Shown here: in pieces, positions 22,901 through 28,288 of the stretch
How the letters are laid out: each line of letters begins with the position of its first letter
How positions within the stretch are numbered: position 1 is the first letter of the stretch
From: an uncultured Oscillospiraceae bacterium
GTDB taxonomy: Bacteria; Bacillota; Clostridia; Oscillospirales; Oscillospiraceae
Reading direction: 5' to 3'
Assembly (NCBI GenBank): GCA_910577915.1
Contig: CAJTOM010000019.1
Span: forward strand, 1 to 33,685
Length of the DNA: 33,685 nucleotides
Notes under the pieces: generated by a model
The model's input: the letters and a program-made list of their open reading frames with translations, nothing else
What the model was told of the DNA's origin: nothing
Database searches by the model: none
Position numbers and translations under genes: made by a program

Positions 22901-23086
22901 CTCCTGCACGTCCAGCTCCCGCAGGTCCGCCAGAATCACGTCCGCCCAGGCCGTCTGAGCCGGGTCGGGCCGGGCGCTCCCGGCGAACTCGTGGGTAAAG
23001 CGGGCAAGCGGGGGCATCTCCCTGAGGAGCTCGGCGGCCTCGGGCGGGCAGCCCACCAGATAGAAATGAATGGAACAGTGATACAT
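19931..23086 (-). CDS. Soluble hybrid histidine kinase: pseudo-receiver, PAS repeats, kinase, two receivers
   Basis: 1051 residues from the ATG at 23086 (GGGGAGA 6 nt upstream); the earlier ATG at 23152 lies at the predicted transcription start and has no ribosome binding site. No signal peptide or membrane helix is visible, so it is cytosolic. Rough order: degenerate receiver-like domain (1-115), PAS (125-240, TINSVPNLIWYKDKDGIHEKVNDSFC), PAS (250-370), a PAS-like region (385-520), HisKA with FLSNMSHDIRTPMNAIVGF (phospho-His550), HATPase with NQVLLNLLSNAIKYT and DTGIGM, receiver 1 (Asp842 in YVIDWLIPDMNG) and receiver 2 (LLAEDNELNQ, Asp981 in LMDIQMPVMDG). There is no DNA-binding output domain, so it must signal to another protein. 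Such multi-receiver kinases are frequent in Oscillospiraceae; the signal sensed is unknown. Confidence 0.92.
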   Translation of the reverse strand: MYHCSIHFYLVGCPPEAAELLREMPPLARFTHEFAGSARPDPAQTAWADVILADLRELDVQETLAALTAGKREEAELIVLASREQLPLLSNSLHALQDIWIAPLSGEELRFRFLRWQQACKLSRDYWQTSQYLETTINSVPNLIWYKDKDGIHEKVNDSFCRTVNKPKIQVEGRGHAFIWDVERDDPACIESEREVMQLRRTCVAEETVQTGEGTRLLTTYKSPLYDLDGSVMGTVGVAVDITQERAYEQEIIKKNHTLETIFTTLDCGVMCHTVDGTQILSINRAALQILGYASREEMMEAGFHMVAGSVVEEDRERLRACIQKLQRVNDNVSIEYRVRHQDGEILHVMGNIKLVEENGEMFYQRFLLDCTAQKLREQQERMEAERRQMELVHALSIDYSLACFFDLDTGEGFPLRLDENSDHVFDASFTGQLPYQESLELYIDRFVYEDDREMLRHAASQERLRAELAERRIYYVNYRVWVGGELQYYQLKAVRAGSWDQRRGAVLGFRSVDEETRIELEKKDLLEDALSQAKRANKAKSVFLSNMSHDIRTPMNAIVGFTSLAITHIDRRDQVEEYLKKIMTSGNHLLSLINDILDMSRIESGKIRLNEELCSLPDILHGLHSIVQADIHAKQLDLFMDAVDVLDEEIYCDKLRLNQVLLNLLSNAIKYTGSGGMVSVCISERPGAPAGYANFEFHIKDTGIGMSSEFVSHIFEPFERERNSTISGIQGTGLGMAITKNIVDMMNGTISVRSEQGVGTEFIVSFTFRLHTGSKEVQIIPGLENCRALVVDDDFNTCDSVSYMLQQFGLRAEWTLSGKEAVLRTRQAVARNDNYSVYVIDWLIPDMNGIEVARRIRKETGENVPIIVLTAYDWSDIEDEAKEAGVTAFCSKPLFLSELRRCLHTIMHVDGDGEPVVCQEKTRMHTGRILLAEDNELNQEIATAILEEAGFSTEVAGNGQIAVDMLRRSQPGYYRLVLMDIQMPVMDGYGAARAIRALEDQKLADIPILAMTANAFEEDRQEALRAGMNGHIAKPINIDTLFDTLEQVLH

Positions 23087-23158
23087 ATACAATCTCCCCA
23101 TGCGCCGCAACGGAATTTGGAACCGCGTCCCGGCCTCTCCCGGACTGTCCATATTGCT

Positions 23159-23187
23159 ATTGTAGCAATCGCAGGGCGCTCTGTCAA
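23159..23187 (-). promoter_or_regulatory. Sigma-A promoter of the hybrid kinase
   Basis: Minus strand TTGACA (23187-23182), 17 nt, TACAAT (23164-23159) with extended TGC. It decides the start codon: the upstream ATG at 23152 would be at about +1. Confidence 0.85.
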
Positions 23188-23260
23188 TATTTCCCGCACC
23201 TTTTCGTATAATACATCGCCTGTTTCGGCCGCAAAGGGCCGATCATGGCGTTGTTTTTCA

Positions 23261-24019
23261 TCATTTATCGCCGGAAGGTTCCCGGACAAAGACATATGTG
23301 TCCACACTGGACAACTCCGGCGAGAAGCGGTACCCCAGGCGGTCGAAGGAGCGCAGCGCCTCCGGCTCCCCGGCCTGCCGCTCCGCCATAAAGCGCACCA
23401 GCTCCCCGCGGGCCATCTTGCACAGGGTCCTCTTCTCAACGATCCTGCCGTTTTTTTCCTCGCCGAACACGCACGTCACCAGCCGCGCCCCCGGCGGCAG
23501 ATGACGGGACACACACACGCTGTACTCCTTGGAGGCCAGATTGACCACGCAGTCCGTCCGGGAGAAAATCTCCCCGGCAATGGCGCCGCCCCAGAAGCCG
23601 TACAGGTCCGCCGCCCCGTCCACCGGGAGCTTCGCCTGCATCTCCAGCCGGTAGGGCGTCACGCCGTCGAAGGGCCGCAGAAGCCCGTAAAAGCCGGACA
23701 GGATATACAGGTGCTCCTCCACATAGTCCAGCTCCGCCTGGGTAAACACGCCGGGAGCCATATATTGATACTGGATGCCCTGGTAGGACAGAAGGGCCGG
23801 CGTCAAATTCCGGCGCAGATCCATGTCCTCCAGACGCCGGATATTCAGGCCGGCAATCTGGTCATTGCACCGCCACAGGGCCTTCAGCTCCCGGCCGGAC
23901 ATGGACCGCAGCCGCTCGCACAGCCGCTCCGCCTGGTCCAGAAACACCGGCAGCCCCTTGCAGGCGAAGCTGTCCGTGTCCACCCGCATCCGCTTTGCGG
24001 GAGAAATGATGATCTTCAT
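23261..24019 (-). CDS. yaaA: YaaA family (UPF0246) peroxide-stress protein
   Basis: 252 residues. The start MKIIISPAKRM and the core ALLSYQGIQYQYM, YILSGFYGLLRPFDGVTPYRLEMQAKL, FWGGAIAGEIF, VVNLASKEYSVCV and TCVFGEEKNGRIVEKRTLCKMARGELVRFM are the conserved UPF0246 blocks. In E. coli YaaA limits free iron and DNA damage during hydrogen peroxide stress, and the fold binds DNA. It ends with two stop codons in tandem (TGATGA). It begins 16 nt after the EamA gene, so the two are probably one transcript from 24494-24522. Confidence 0.93.
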   Translation of the reverse strand: MKIIISPAKRMRVDTDSFACKGLPVFLDQAERLCERLRSMSGRELKALWRCNDQIAGLNIRRLEDMDLRRNLTPALLSYQGIQYQYMAPGVFTQAELDYVEEHLYILSGFYGLLRPFDGVTPYRLEMQAKLPVDGAADLYGFWGGAIAGEIFSRTDCVVNLASKEYSVCVSRHLPPGARLVTCVFGEEKNGRIVEKRTLCKMARGELVRFMAERQAGEPEALRSFDRLGYRFSPELSSVDTYVFVREPSGDK

Positions 24020-24035
24020 CGCCGCCGCTCCCCGG

Positions 24036-24449
24036 TTACAGCACCATCAGCAGGGTCCCCGCCGTGATCAGGGCGCACCCCGCCAGAGATCTGGCCGTCA
24101 GCTCCTCCCGCAGCAGCAGGGCCGCCAGCAGGACGGTGAGGACTACGCTCAGCTTATCCACCGGCGCCACCTTGGAGGCGCTGCCCAGCTGCAGGGCCCG
24201 GTAGTAGCACAGCCAGGAGGCGCCGGTGGCCAGGCCGGAGAGAATGAGAAACAGCCAGCTCCGCCTGCTGATGGCGGACAGCCCGCCCTGGGCATGGGTC
24301 AGAAACACCATGGCCCAGGCCATGCCCACCACCACCACCGTGCGCACGGCGGTAGCCAGGTTGGAATTAACGCCCTCAATGCCGATCTTCGCCAGAATTG
24401 AGGTCAGCGCCGCAAAGACGGCCGACAGCAGGGCAAACAGCAGCCACAT
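24036..24449 (-). CDS. Half-size EamA-type (DMT superfamily) membrane protein
   Basis: 137 residues from the ATG at 24449, with GGAGGG 7 nt upstream; the nearby ATG two codons earlier is too close to the ribosome binding site. Five hydrophobic segments run through the protein (MWLLFALLSAVFAALTSILAKIGI, TAVRTVVVVGMAWAMVFL, SWLFLILSGLATGASWLCYYRAL, VAPVDKLSVVLTVLLAALLL, LAGCALITAGTLLMVL). That is one EamA repeat; full transporters have two, so it likely dimerises. Motifs LAKIG.E and ASWLCYYRAL.....SKVAPVDKLS are typical of this short group. Substrate unknown. Co-transcribed with yaaA. Confidence 0.87.
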   Translation of the reverse strand: MWLLFALLSAVFAALTSILAKIGIEGVNSNLATAVRTVVVVGMAWAMVFLTHAQGGLSAISRRSWLFLILSGLATGASWLCYYRALQLGSASKVAPVDKLSVVLTVLLAALLLREELTARSLAGCALITAGTLLMVL

Positions 24450-24493
24450 CGTCATCCCTCCGATTCCCGCTCTTCCGACGGTCACAGAGTCTT

Positions 24494-24522
24494 ATTATAG
24501 CGGAGATTTTGGAAATAGTAAA
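24494..24522 (-). promoter_or_regulatory. Sigma-A promoter of the EamA-yaaA operon
   Basis: Minus strand TTTACT (24522-24517), 17 nt, TATAAT (24499-24494). Confidence 0.75.
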
Positions 24523-24570
24523 GCCCTGATTGGCAATATTTCCAGTGATATTTTTGCTCCACCCAGAGGC

Positions 24571-24610
24571 AAAGAGCACCCGGCAGCGCGTCTGCCGGGT
24601 GCTCTTTTTA
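24571..24610. terminator. Strong terminator after the lipoprotein gene
   Basis: aaagagcacccggcag (24571-24586) and ctgccgggtgctcttt (24592-24607) make a perfect 16-bp stem with a 5-nt loop; T-runs lie on the plus-strand side (ttttta) and, shorter, on the minus side. It follows the minus-strand stop at 24611 at once. Confidence 0.9.
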
Positions 24611-24868
24611 TCAGGCGGAGGGGCGCAGGCGGATCGTTACGGTGACCCCGGCGGCAGGACCGCCGGTGACCGTGACCTCCTCCGGCGCGGCCCCGGGGCT
24701 CCAGGAGAGGACCACCCCCTCCGGCGCGGCGGGGTCCAGGGTGATCGTCAGCGCCGCCTGCTCCTCTCCGGGGCGGGTCAGGCCCGGCAGCCGTCCGCAG
24801 GCGGACAGCGCCAGCAGCGCCAGCCCCGCAAGTCCCCCGCATACCGCTCTTCTTGTCTTCCGTATCAT
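24611..24868 (-). CDS. Small putative lipoprotein
   Basis: 85 residues from the ATG at 24868 (GGGAGGAG upstream). A lipoprotein signal peptide is clear: basic MIRKTRR, hydrophobic VCGGLAGLALLALSAC with lipobox LSAC, so the mature protein starts at Cys24. The remaining 60 residues (about GRLPGLTRPGEEQAALTITLDPAAPEGVVLSW onward) are predicted extracellular beta strands. They include ALTITLDPAAPEGVVLSW and VTVTGGPAAGVTVTIRLR, which look like one small beta-sandwich. No family recognised. It has its own promoter and is divergent from the XRE gene at 25022. Confidence 0.75.
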   Translation of the reverse strand: MIRKTRRAVCGGLAGLALLALSACGRLPGLTRPGEEQAALTITLDPAAPEGVVLSWSPGAAPEEVTVTGGPAAGVTVTIRLRPSA

Positions 24869-24917
24869 TGCCGCTGCTCCTCCCTGTCGTATAGAATAGA
24901 AATCCGTACCACCGGGC

Positions 24918-24946
24918 ATTATACATCTTGTAATGCTTTTTGTAAA
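24918..24946 (-). promoter_or_regulatory. Sigma-A promoter of the lipoprotein gene
   Basis: Minus strand TTTACA (24946-24941), 17 nt, TATAAT (24923-24918). It lies 28 bp from the divergent XRE promoter. Confidence 0.85.
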
Positions 24947-24973
24947 GAAAAATATATCTTTATTTTCCCCATT

Positions 24974-25002
24974 TTGAGGAGACACAGGATTTATACTATA
25001 TA
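24974..25002 (+). promoter_or_regulatory. Promoter of the XRE gene at 25022
   Basis: TTGAGG (24974-24979), 17 nt, TATATA (24997-25002). The -10 zone contains the direct repeat tactata tactat, which could be an autoregulatory site. Confidence 0.55.
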
Positions 25003-25021
25003 CTATGGGGAGGGCGGACGT

Positions 25022-25339
25022 ATGGATTATTTGGGCTGGTTTCCTGAAAGAATCGCGGAGCTGCGCACCCAGAGGGGCGTCTCCGCCCGCGATATGAGCC
25101 TGTCGCTGGGGCAGAGCGAGAGCTACATCAACAAGATCGAAAACAGAAGGACTCTGCCGTCTATGGCCGGGTTCTTCTATATCTGCGACTACCTCGGCAT
25201 CACGCCCCAGGAGTTCTTCAACACGGACGCCGCCGCGCCCCGGCGGGCCAGGGAGCTCATGGAGGAGCTGGAGCGGCTGCGGCCCGAACAGGCGGACCAC
25301 GTTCTGCAGATCGTCCGGGATCTGACGGAGAAGGGATAG
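25022..25339 (+). CDS. XRE-family HTH regulator
   Basis: 105 residues from the ATG at 25022 with GGGGAGGG upstream. HTH domain: RIAELRTQRGVSARDMSLSLGQSESYINKIENRRTLPSMAGFFYICDYLGITPQEFFN, about residues 10-67, a standard Cro/CI fold. The tail (RARELMEELERLRPEQADHVLQIVRDLTEKG) is helical and may dimerise. It has no partner of the DUF6809 type; its divergent neighbour is the small lipoprotein. Chromosomal XRE proteins of this size are common in Clostridia; the target is unknown. A branched hairpin with a T-run (25417-25483) ends the transcript. Confidence 0.88.
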   Translation: MDYLGWFPERIAELRTQRGVSARDMSLSLGQSESYINKIENRRTLPSMAGFFYICDYLGITPQEFFNTDAAAPRRARELMEELERLRPEQADHVLQIVRDLTEKG

Positions 25340-25416
25340 GCCGCATATCCGCGCACATCCTATGAAGTTGTCAAGGTGCGCTCCGCACGCGCTTATCCCG
25401 GCGTACACGGCCCGGT

Positions 25417-25483
25417 ACCCGGCCTGGGCTGCTTAGAACCTGTATTCACAGGCGTTTGACGCCGTCTGGCCGGGTCTTTTTCC
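25417..25483 (+). terminator. Branched terminator-like hairpin after the XRE gene
   Basis: acccggcc (25417-25424) pairs with ggccgggt (25468-25475), followed by cttttt. Inside are two smaller stems, cctg/cagg and ggcg/cgcc. It overlaps the left end of the 168-bp inverted-repeat element. Confidence 0.6.
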
Positions 25484-25600
25484 ACCCTGCCGCGTTAAAA
25501 AATCTTGCAATACACAAAGTATTCCTGCGATTTTTTGCCTTGCAGGGCGACAAAATCCCTCGCCCATCCGGCATCCCCCGCCTATGAATACTGGTTCTTA
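25433..25600. repeat. 168-bp element bounded by 20-bp imperfect inverted repeats (MITE-like)
   Basis: The left end TTAGAACCTGTATTCACAGG (25433-25452) and the reverse complement of the right end CCTATGAATACTGGTTCTTA (25581-25600) agree at 17 of 20 positions. Between them lie an AT-rich hairpin with flanking A- and T-runs (25497-25536) and a gggcga/tcgccc stem. No transposase is encoded. It may be a non-autonomous mobile element or a palindromic intergenic repeat. No second copy was noticed in this window, and no target-site duplication is evident. Confidence 0.55.
25497..25536. terminator. Symmetric AT-rich hairpin, possible bidirectional terminator
   Basis: aaaaaatc (25497-25504) pairs with gattttttt-type right arm gatttttt (25529-25536), with an inner aatac/gtatt stem. 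T-runs occur on both strands. Confidence 0.55.
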
Positions 25601-25723
25601 CTTCAGGACATGGTTACCTCGGTGGTGGTGCTCCCTACAGATAGGGGGAGGATACGAAGGAAAGTTGCACGGGGATGTGCATCCGGCGGAAAATTCGGGG
25701 GTAAAATTTTTGTTCAGTCGCCG
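25601..25723. other. Intergenic stretch without a recognisable gene
   Basis: I see only small stems: ctcccta/taggggg near 25630-25650, tgcac/gtgca near 25666-25682, and aaaatt/aatttt before the promoter at 25724. I could not match it to any riboswitch or RNA family by eye. The part 25340-25416, just after the XRE gene, likewise holds only a small gtgcg/cgcac stem. Confidence 0.4.
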
Positions 25724-25752
25724 TTGACACGGGGGCGTTCATGTGGTATACT
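25724..25752 (+). promoter_or_regulatory. Very strong sigma-A promoter of a stand-alone cassette
   Basis: TTGACA (25724-25729), exactly 17 nt, TATACT (25747-25752) with extended TGG. It is one of the best matches in the window and drives only about 250 nt before the terminator at 25980-26017. Confidence 0.88.
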
Positions 25753-25782
25753 GCTGCCAGTTTGCCGAAAGGAGTGAAGTTG

Positions 25783-25953
25783 ATGTCGGCGATTGATCGG
25801 ACAATAGACGCGTACCGCATCCGGAGTGGTGTGTTTTCTGCCGCGCCTATTTTGCAGATTGCTGCCCAGGCCGCTTCCTTCTCTCGCTTTTTCCGCCCCT
25901 GGACGGGCGGAGGCTTACCGCGCCCCTCCGGGGCGCTTGGAGGCACGCTCTGA
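25783..25953 (+). CDS. 56-residue ORF in a promoter-terminator cassette
   Basis: ATG at 25783 with AAAGGAG 8 nt upstream, TGA at 25951-25953. The product starts MSAIDRTIDAYRIRSGVFSA and continues with a weakly amphipathic segment (APILQIAAQAASFSRFF), then a Gly/Pro-rich end. No family recognised. The last third of the ORF overlaps two GC hairpins (25892-25911 and 25920-25936). The unit could be a small protein gene, a leader peptide, or a non-coding RNA that happens to contain an ORF. The strong terminator separates it from the RNHCP gene. Confidence 0.45.
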   Translation: MSAIDRTIDAYRIRSGVFSAAPILQIAAQAASFSRFFRPWTGGGLPRPSGALGGTL

Positions 25954-25979
25954 TCACGCGGCGCTGTATAGGCTTGGTA

Positions 25980-26017
25980 CAGGTAACCCATCCTGCGGAG
26001 GGTTACCTGTTTTTATT
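25980..26017 (+). terminator. Strong rho-independent terminator
   Basis: caggtaaccc (25980-25989) and gggttacctg (26000-26009), 10-bp perfect stem with a 10-nt loop, followed by tttttatt. It may act as the end of the cassette or as an attenuator for the next gene. Confidence 0.92.
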
Positions 26018-26036
26018 GTCCTGCGGCAGCTGAAAC

Positions 26037-26042
26037 TATACT
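26037..26042 (+). promoter_or_regulatory. Possible -10 for the RNHCP gene
   Basis: TATACT at 26037-26042, 26 nt before the ATG. The -35 region is poor (TATTGT at 17 nt). Without it the gene would depend on read-through of the terminator at 25980-26017. Confidence 0.35.
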
Positions 26043-26067
26043 AAACGCGTGAGGAGAAACCACAATC

Positions 26068-26496
26068 ATGAACCGTGAAAACAAACGGAAGCAATACGAA
26101 AAAGGCTACTACAAGCACCACCCCTGCTCCGACCACTTCATCTGCCGGAAATGCGGGCGGCTGGTGGTCTCCGCCGGGGCGGGCAGCAGCCACCGCAACC
26201 ACTGCCCCAACTGCCTGACCAGCCTGCACCTGGACGTGGAGCCCGGCGACAGGGCGGCGGACTGCGGCGGGCTCATGGAGCCGGTGGCGGTGTGGGTCAG
26301 GAGCCGGGGCGAGTGGGCCGTGATCCACCGGTGCGGCCGCTGCGGCGCGCTGCACTCCAACCGGGTGGCGGCGGACGACAACCCCATGAAGCTGATGTCC
26401 ATCGCCATGAAGCCCCTGTCCCTGCCCCCCTTCCCCCTGGAGCGGATCGAGGAGATGACCGAATTGATGGCGGGAGACGGGAAGACAGGGCCCTGA
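26068..26496 (+). CDS. RNHCP-domain zinc-ribbon protein
   Basis: 142 residues. It contains the name-giving motif in SSHRNHCPNCLTSLHLDVEPGDRAADCGGLMEPVAVWV. It has four CxxC-like pairs: CRKC, CPNC, C-GG, and CGRC in IHRCGRCGALHSNRVAADDNP. The second ribbon and the conserved DDNP are typical of the family. These are cytosolic zinc proteins of unknown function found in Firmicutes and others. The ATG follows GTGAGGAG. It ends with a strong bidirectional terminator facing rplS. Confidence 0.88.
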   Translation: MNRENKRKQYEKGYYKHHPCSDHFICRKCGRLVVSAGAGSSHRNHCPNCLTSLHLDVEPGDRAADCGGLMEPVAVWVRSRGEWAVIHRCGRCGALHSNRVAADDNPMKLMSIAMKPLSLPPFPLERIEEMTELMAGDGKTGP

Positions 26497-26526
26497 CCGG
26501 CGGGCCGGACGCGGCGAAATATAATA

Positions 26527-26563
26527 TAGGAAGGGGACGGCCCGGCGGGCCGTCCCCTTCCTA
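26527..26563. terminator. Bidirectional terminator between the RNHCP gene and rplS
   Basis: Perfect 17-bp arms (26527-26543 and 26547-26563) with a 3-nt loop, lying between convergent genes. T-runs are short, so the stem itself does most of the work. Confidence 0.85.
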
Positions 26564-26599
26564 TGTTCCCGCGGCCTCGCCGCAGTGCATACGCCGGAA

Positions 26600-26938
26600 T
26601 CAGAGCCTCTCGCGCACCTTGGCCGCCTTGCCCACGCGGTCGCGCAGGTAGTACAGCTTGGCACGGCGGACAACGCCGTGGCGCACCACCTCGATCTTGT
26701 CGATGGTGGGAGAGTGCAGGGGGAAGACCTTCTCCACGCCGATGCCGTAGGACACGCGGCGCACGGTGATGGTCTCCTCAATGCCGCCGTGCTTCTTGGC
26801 GATGACAATGCCCTCATAGACCTGAATCCGCTCACGGGCGCCCTCCTTGACCTTCACGTGCACCTTCACGGTGTCGCCGACCAGGACGGCGGGCATCTCC
26901 TTGATCTGGGATTTGGTCAGTTCCTTAATGAGATCCAT
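26600..26938 (-). CDS. rplS: 50S ribosomal protein L19
   Basis: 112 residues. Full-length bL19: [41 protein letters not shown], then [56 protein letters not shown]19 sits at the 30S-50S interface. In most bacteria rplS follows rpsP-rimM-trmD; here it stands alone with its own promoter. The ATG follows TAGGAGG. A structured leader of about 95 nt precedes it. Confidence 0.97.
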   Translation of the reverse strand: MDLIKELTKSQIKEMPAVLVGDTVKVHVKVKEGARERIQVYEGIVIAKKHGGIEETITVRRVSYGIGVEKVFPLHSPTIDKIEVVRHGVVRRAKLYYLRDRVGKAAKVRERL

Positions 26939-27035
26939 GGGAAATTTCCTCCTAATATATAGGCGTTCTTAACAATTTTTGGCGGACGGGCACGGTTTGT
27001 CCCGCCCCTTGACAGAGGACCGCCCTTTATCGCCA
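26939..27035 (-). ncRNA. Structured 5' leader of rplS (possible L19 autoregulatory element)
   Basis: The leader read on the minus strand contains a nested stem: an outer ggcgg/ccgcc pair and an inner gggcggg/cccgtcc pair (one G-U), followed by an A/T-rich run before the ribosome binding site. L19 leaders are known in low-GC Firmicutes, but I cannot confirm that this one matches the described consensus. Confidence 0.4.
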
Positions 27036-27039
27036 TGAT

Positions 27040-27068
27040 AGAATACCATAGACAGGGGGAAAAAGCAA
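27040..27068 (-). promoter_or_regulatory. Sigma-A promoter of rplS
   Basis: Minus strand TTGCTT (27068-27063), 17 nt, TATTCT (27045-27040) with extended TGG. Confidence 0.75.
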
Positions 27069-27112
27069 GAGATTTTTTCGTTTTCCCCGTATTTTTCCCT
27101 GAAACTCGGGCC

Positions 27113-27376
27113 TCAGCCCTCCACCGGGTTGGGCAGCGTATCCCGCAGTTCGGCCTGCTTGGCGGGGTTCCAGTCCGCAGGCTCACCGATGCAGTAGCCC
27201 CCCATCTTGCGCACCTCCCGGAAGCGGTGCAGGGTGTAGTGTACGTCCACGTAGTCGCCGTGGACCTCCAGCACAATCTTATCGATGATGCTCATGGGAT
27301 ATTTGTCCGTCACATGGCGGATGTAGTAGTCCTGCTCCGCCTCGGACAGGGTCCCGTTCATAATCGCGATCTTCAC
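27113..27376 (-). CDS. 87-residue protein of unknown function, NrdD C-terminus-like ending
   Basis: 87 residues from the GTG at 27376, with GGGAGGG 7 nt upstream; an ATG five codons in has no site of its own. The N-terminal part is KIAIMNGTLSEAEQDYYIRHVTDKYPMSIIDKIVLEVHGDYVDVHYTLHRFREV. The end is RKMGGYCIGEPADWNPAKQAELRDTLP. The pattern R..GGY......WN..K..E..D resembles the C-terminal glycyl-radical/zinc-linked end of anaerobic ribonucleotide reductase and small proteins annotated after it. The Cys pairs of true NrdD are absent. It has its own promoter and is divergent from the CPBP gene. Confidence 0.65.
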   Translation of the reverse strand: MKIAIMNGTLSEAEQDYYIRHVTDKYPMSIIDKIVLEVHGDYVDVHYTLHRFREVRKMGGYCIGEPADWNPAKQAELRDTLPNPVEG

Positions 27377-27398
27377 TGCGCATCCCTCCCTTGGGTCT

Positions 27399-27427
27399 AT
27401 TATAGCCGATGGCGGGGGAAAATGCAA
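27399..27427 (-). promoter_or_regulatory. Sigma-A promoter of the 87-residue gene
   Basis: Minus strand TTGCAT (27427-27422), 17 nt, TATAAT (27404-27399). Confidence 0.8.
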
Positions 27428-27472
27428 GACGGTACCGGCGGGCCGGAAGGCCGGTTATGGGGACAATATGCC

Positions 27473-27501
27473 TTGCGGGGGCCGCCGGGGCGTGGTATAC
27501 T
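27473..27501 (+). promoter_or_regulatory. Promoter of the CPBP-ATPase operon
   Basis: TTGCGG (27473-27478), 17 nt, TATACT (27496-27501) with extended TGG. It is 45 bp from the divergent promoter on the minus strand. Confidence 0.75.
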
Positions 27502-27535
27502 GGGGGCAGATTCGCACAGACAGGGGGGATGGGCA

Positions 27536-28288
27536 TTGGACGGCCGGCAGAGAAGGGAGCTGCGCATATTTCTGTGCACAGCCTTTCTCCTCCCCCTGGC
27601 GGCGGCCTGCCTGCGCTCCAGGGCGGAGGGGACCGCCGTCTGGTGGCTTCTGTTCGGCGCGGAGGCCGCCGCGCCGTCCCTAGCCGCCGTGGCCGCCACC
27701 GCCGGAGGAGGGCGGCTGAGAAGCTTTTTGCGGGAGAACTTCCGGGCGGGCAGCCCCCTGGAGGTTCTGGCGCTCCCGGTGCTGATCGCCCTTGTCCCTA
27801 TGCTCCTGGCAAAGACCGGGGCCTGGCTGCTGGGGTTCCCCTTCACCACGGGGCGCATGACCGCCGCCAAGGCGGTCACCGTCCTGTGGGCGCTGCTGGC
27901 GGAGGAGCTGGGCTGGCGGGGGTATCTGCAGCCCCTTTTCCGCCGGCATATGAGGCGGCCCTGTCTGGCCCCGTGCGCCGTGGGCCTCCTATGGGGGCTG
28001 TGGCATTACCACTACTTCCTGTTCGGCGATATGCGGGCCCCCGCCGGCTGGTTCCTTCTGGGGTGCGTCGCGGAGAGCTATCTCCACAGCTGCCTGCTCA
28101 GCTGGTCCAAGCACAACCTGCTCTCTTCCATGGTCTACCACGCCGCCTGGAATCTGTTCATCCATCTCCTTGCGCTCCAGCCCGCCGGCCCCGCAGACAG
28201 CGCGCTGCCCTACGGGATGGCGGTCGTCTGGGAGATGCTGCTGTGGGCCTGCTGCCAAAAACGACAAAAACGGAGGACTTCCCTATGA
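27536..28288 (+). CDS. CPBP-family intramembrane metalloprotease
   Basis: 250 residues from a TTG at 27536, with GGGGGG 7 nt upstream; no in-frame ATG or GTG fits better. Several membrane helices surround the Abi/CPBP motifs: EELGWRGYLQPLF (Glu123, Glu124, Arg128), LLWGLWHYHYFLFG (His157) and SSMVYHAAWNLF (His202, Asn206), the metal ligands of Rce1-like proteases. Some members process bacteriocins or peptides, some are involved in self-immunity. The role here is unknown. Its TGA overlaps the ATG of the ATPase gene (ATGA), so the two products are made together. Confidence 0.85.
   Translation: MDGRQRRELRIFLCTAFLLPLAAACLRSRAEGTAVWWLLFGAEAAAPSLAAVAATAGGGRLRSFLRENFRAGSPLEVLALPVLIALVPMLLAKTGAWLLGFPFTTGRMTAAKAVTVLWALLAEELGWRGYLQPLFRRHMRRPCLAPCAVGLLWGLWHYHYFLFGDMRAPAGWFLLGCVAESYLHSCLLSWSKHNLLSSMVYHAAWNLFIHLLALQPAGPADSALPYGMAVVWEMLLWACCQKRQKRRTSL

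Noticed and set aside
19934..24067. 1377-codon plus-strand open frame
   Set aside because: Antisense to the hybrid kinase and yaaA; His/Val/Gln-rich translation typical of a shadow frame.
25340..25740. Riboswitch or known structured RNA in the gene-poor interval
   Set aside because: I compared the stretch from memory with TPP, cobalamin, SAM, ZTP, guanidine, fluoride, c-di-GMP, SRP, RNase P and 6S core motifs and found no match, so no call is made.
25635..25991. 118-codon minus-strand ORF over the cassette
   Set aside because: It runs antisense through a strong plus-strand promoter and a small ORF with a good ribosome binding site, has no convincing start site of its own, and has no recognisable domain. 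The region is better explained by the plus-strand cassette.
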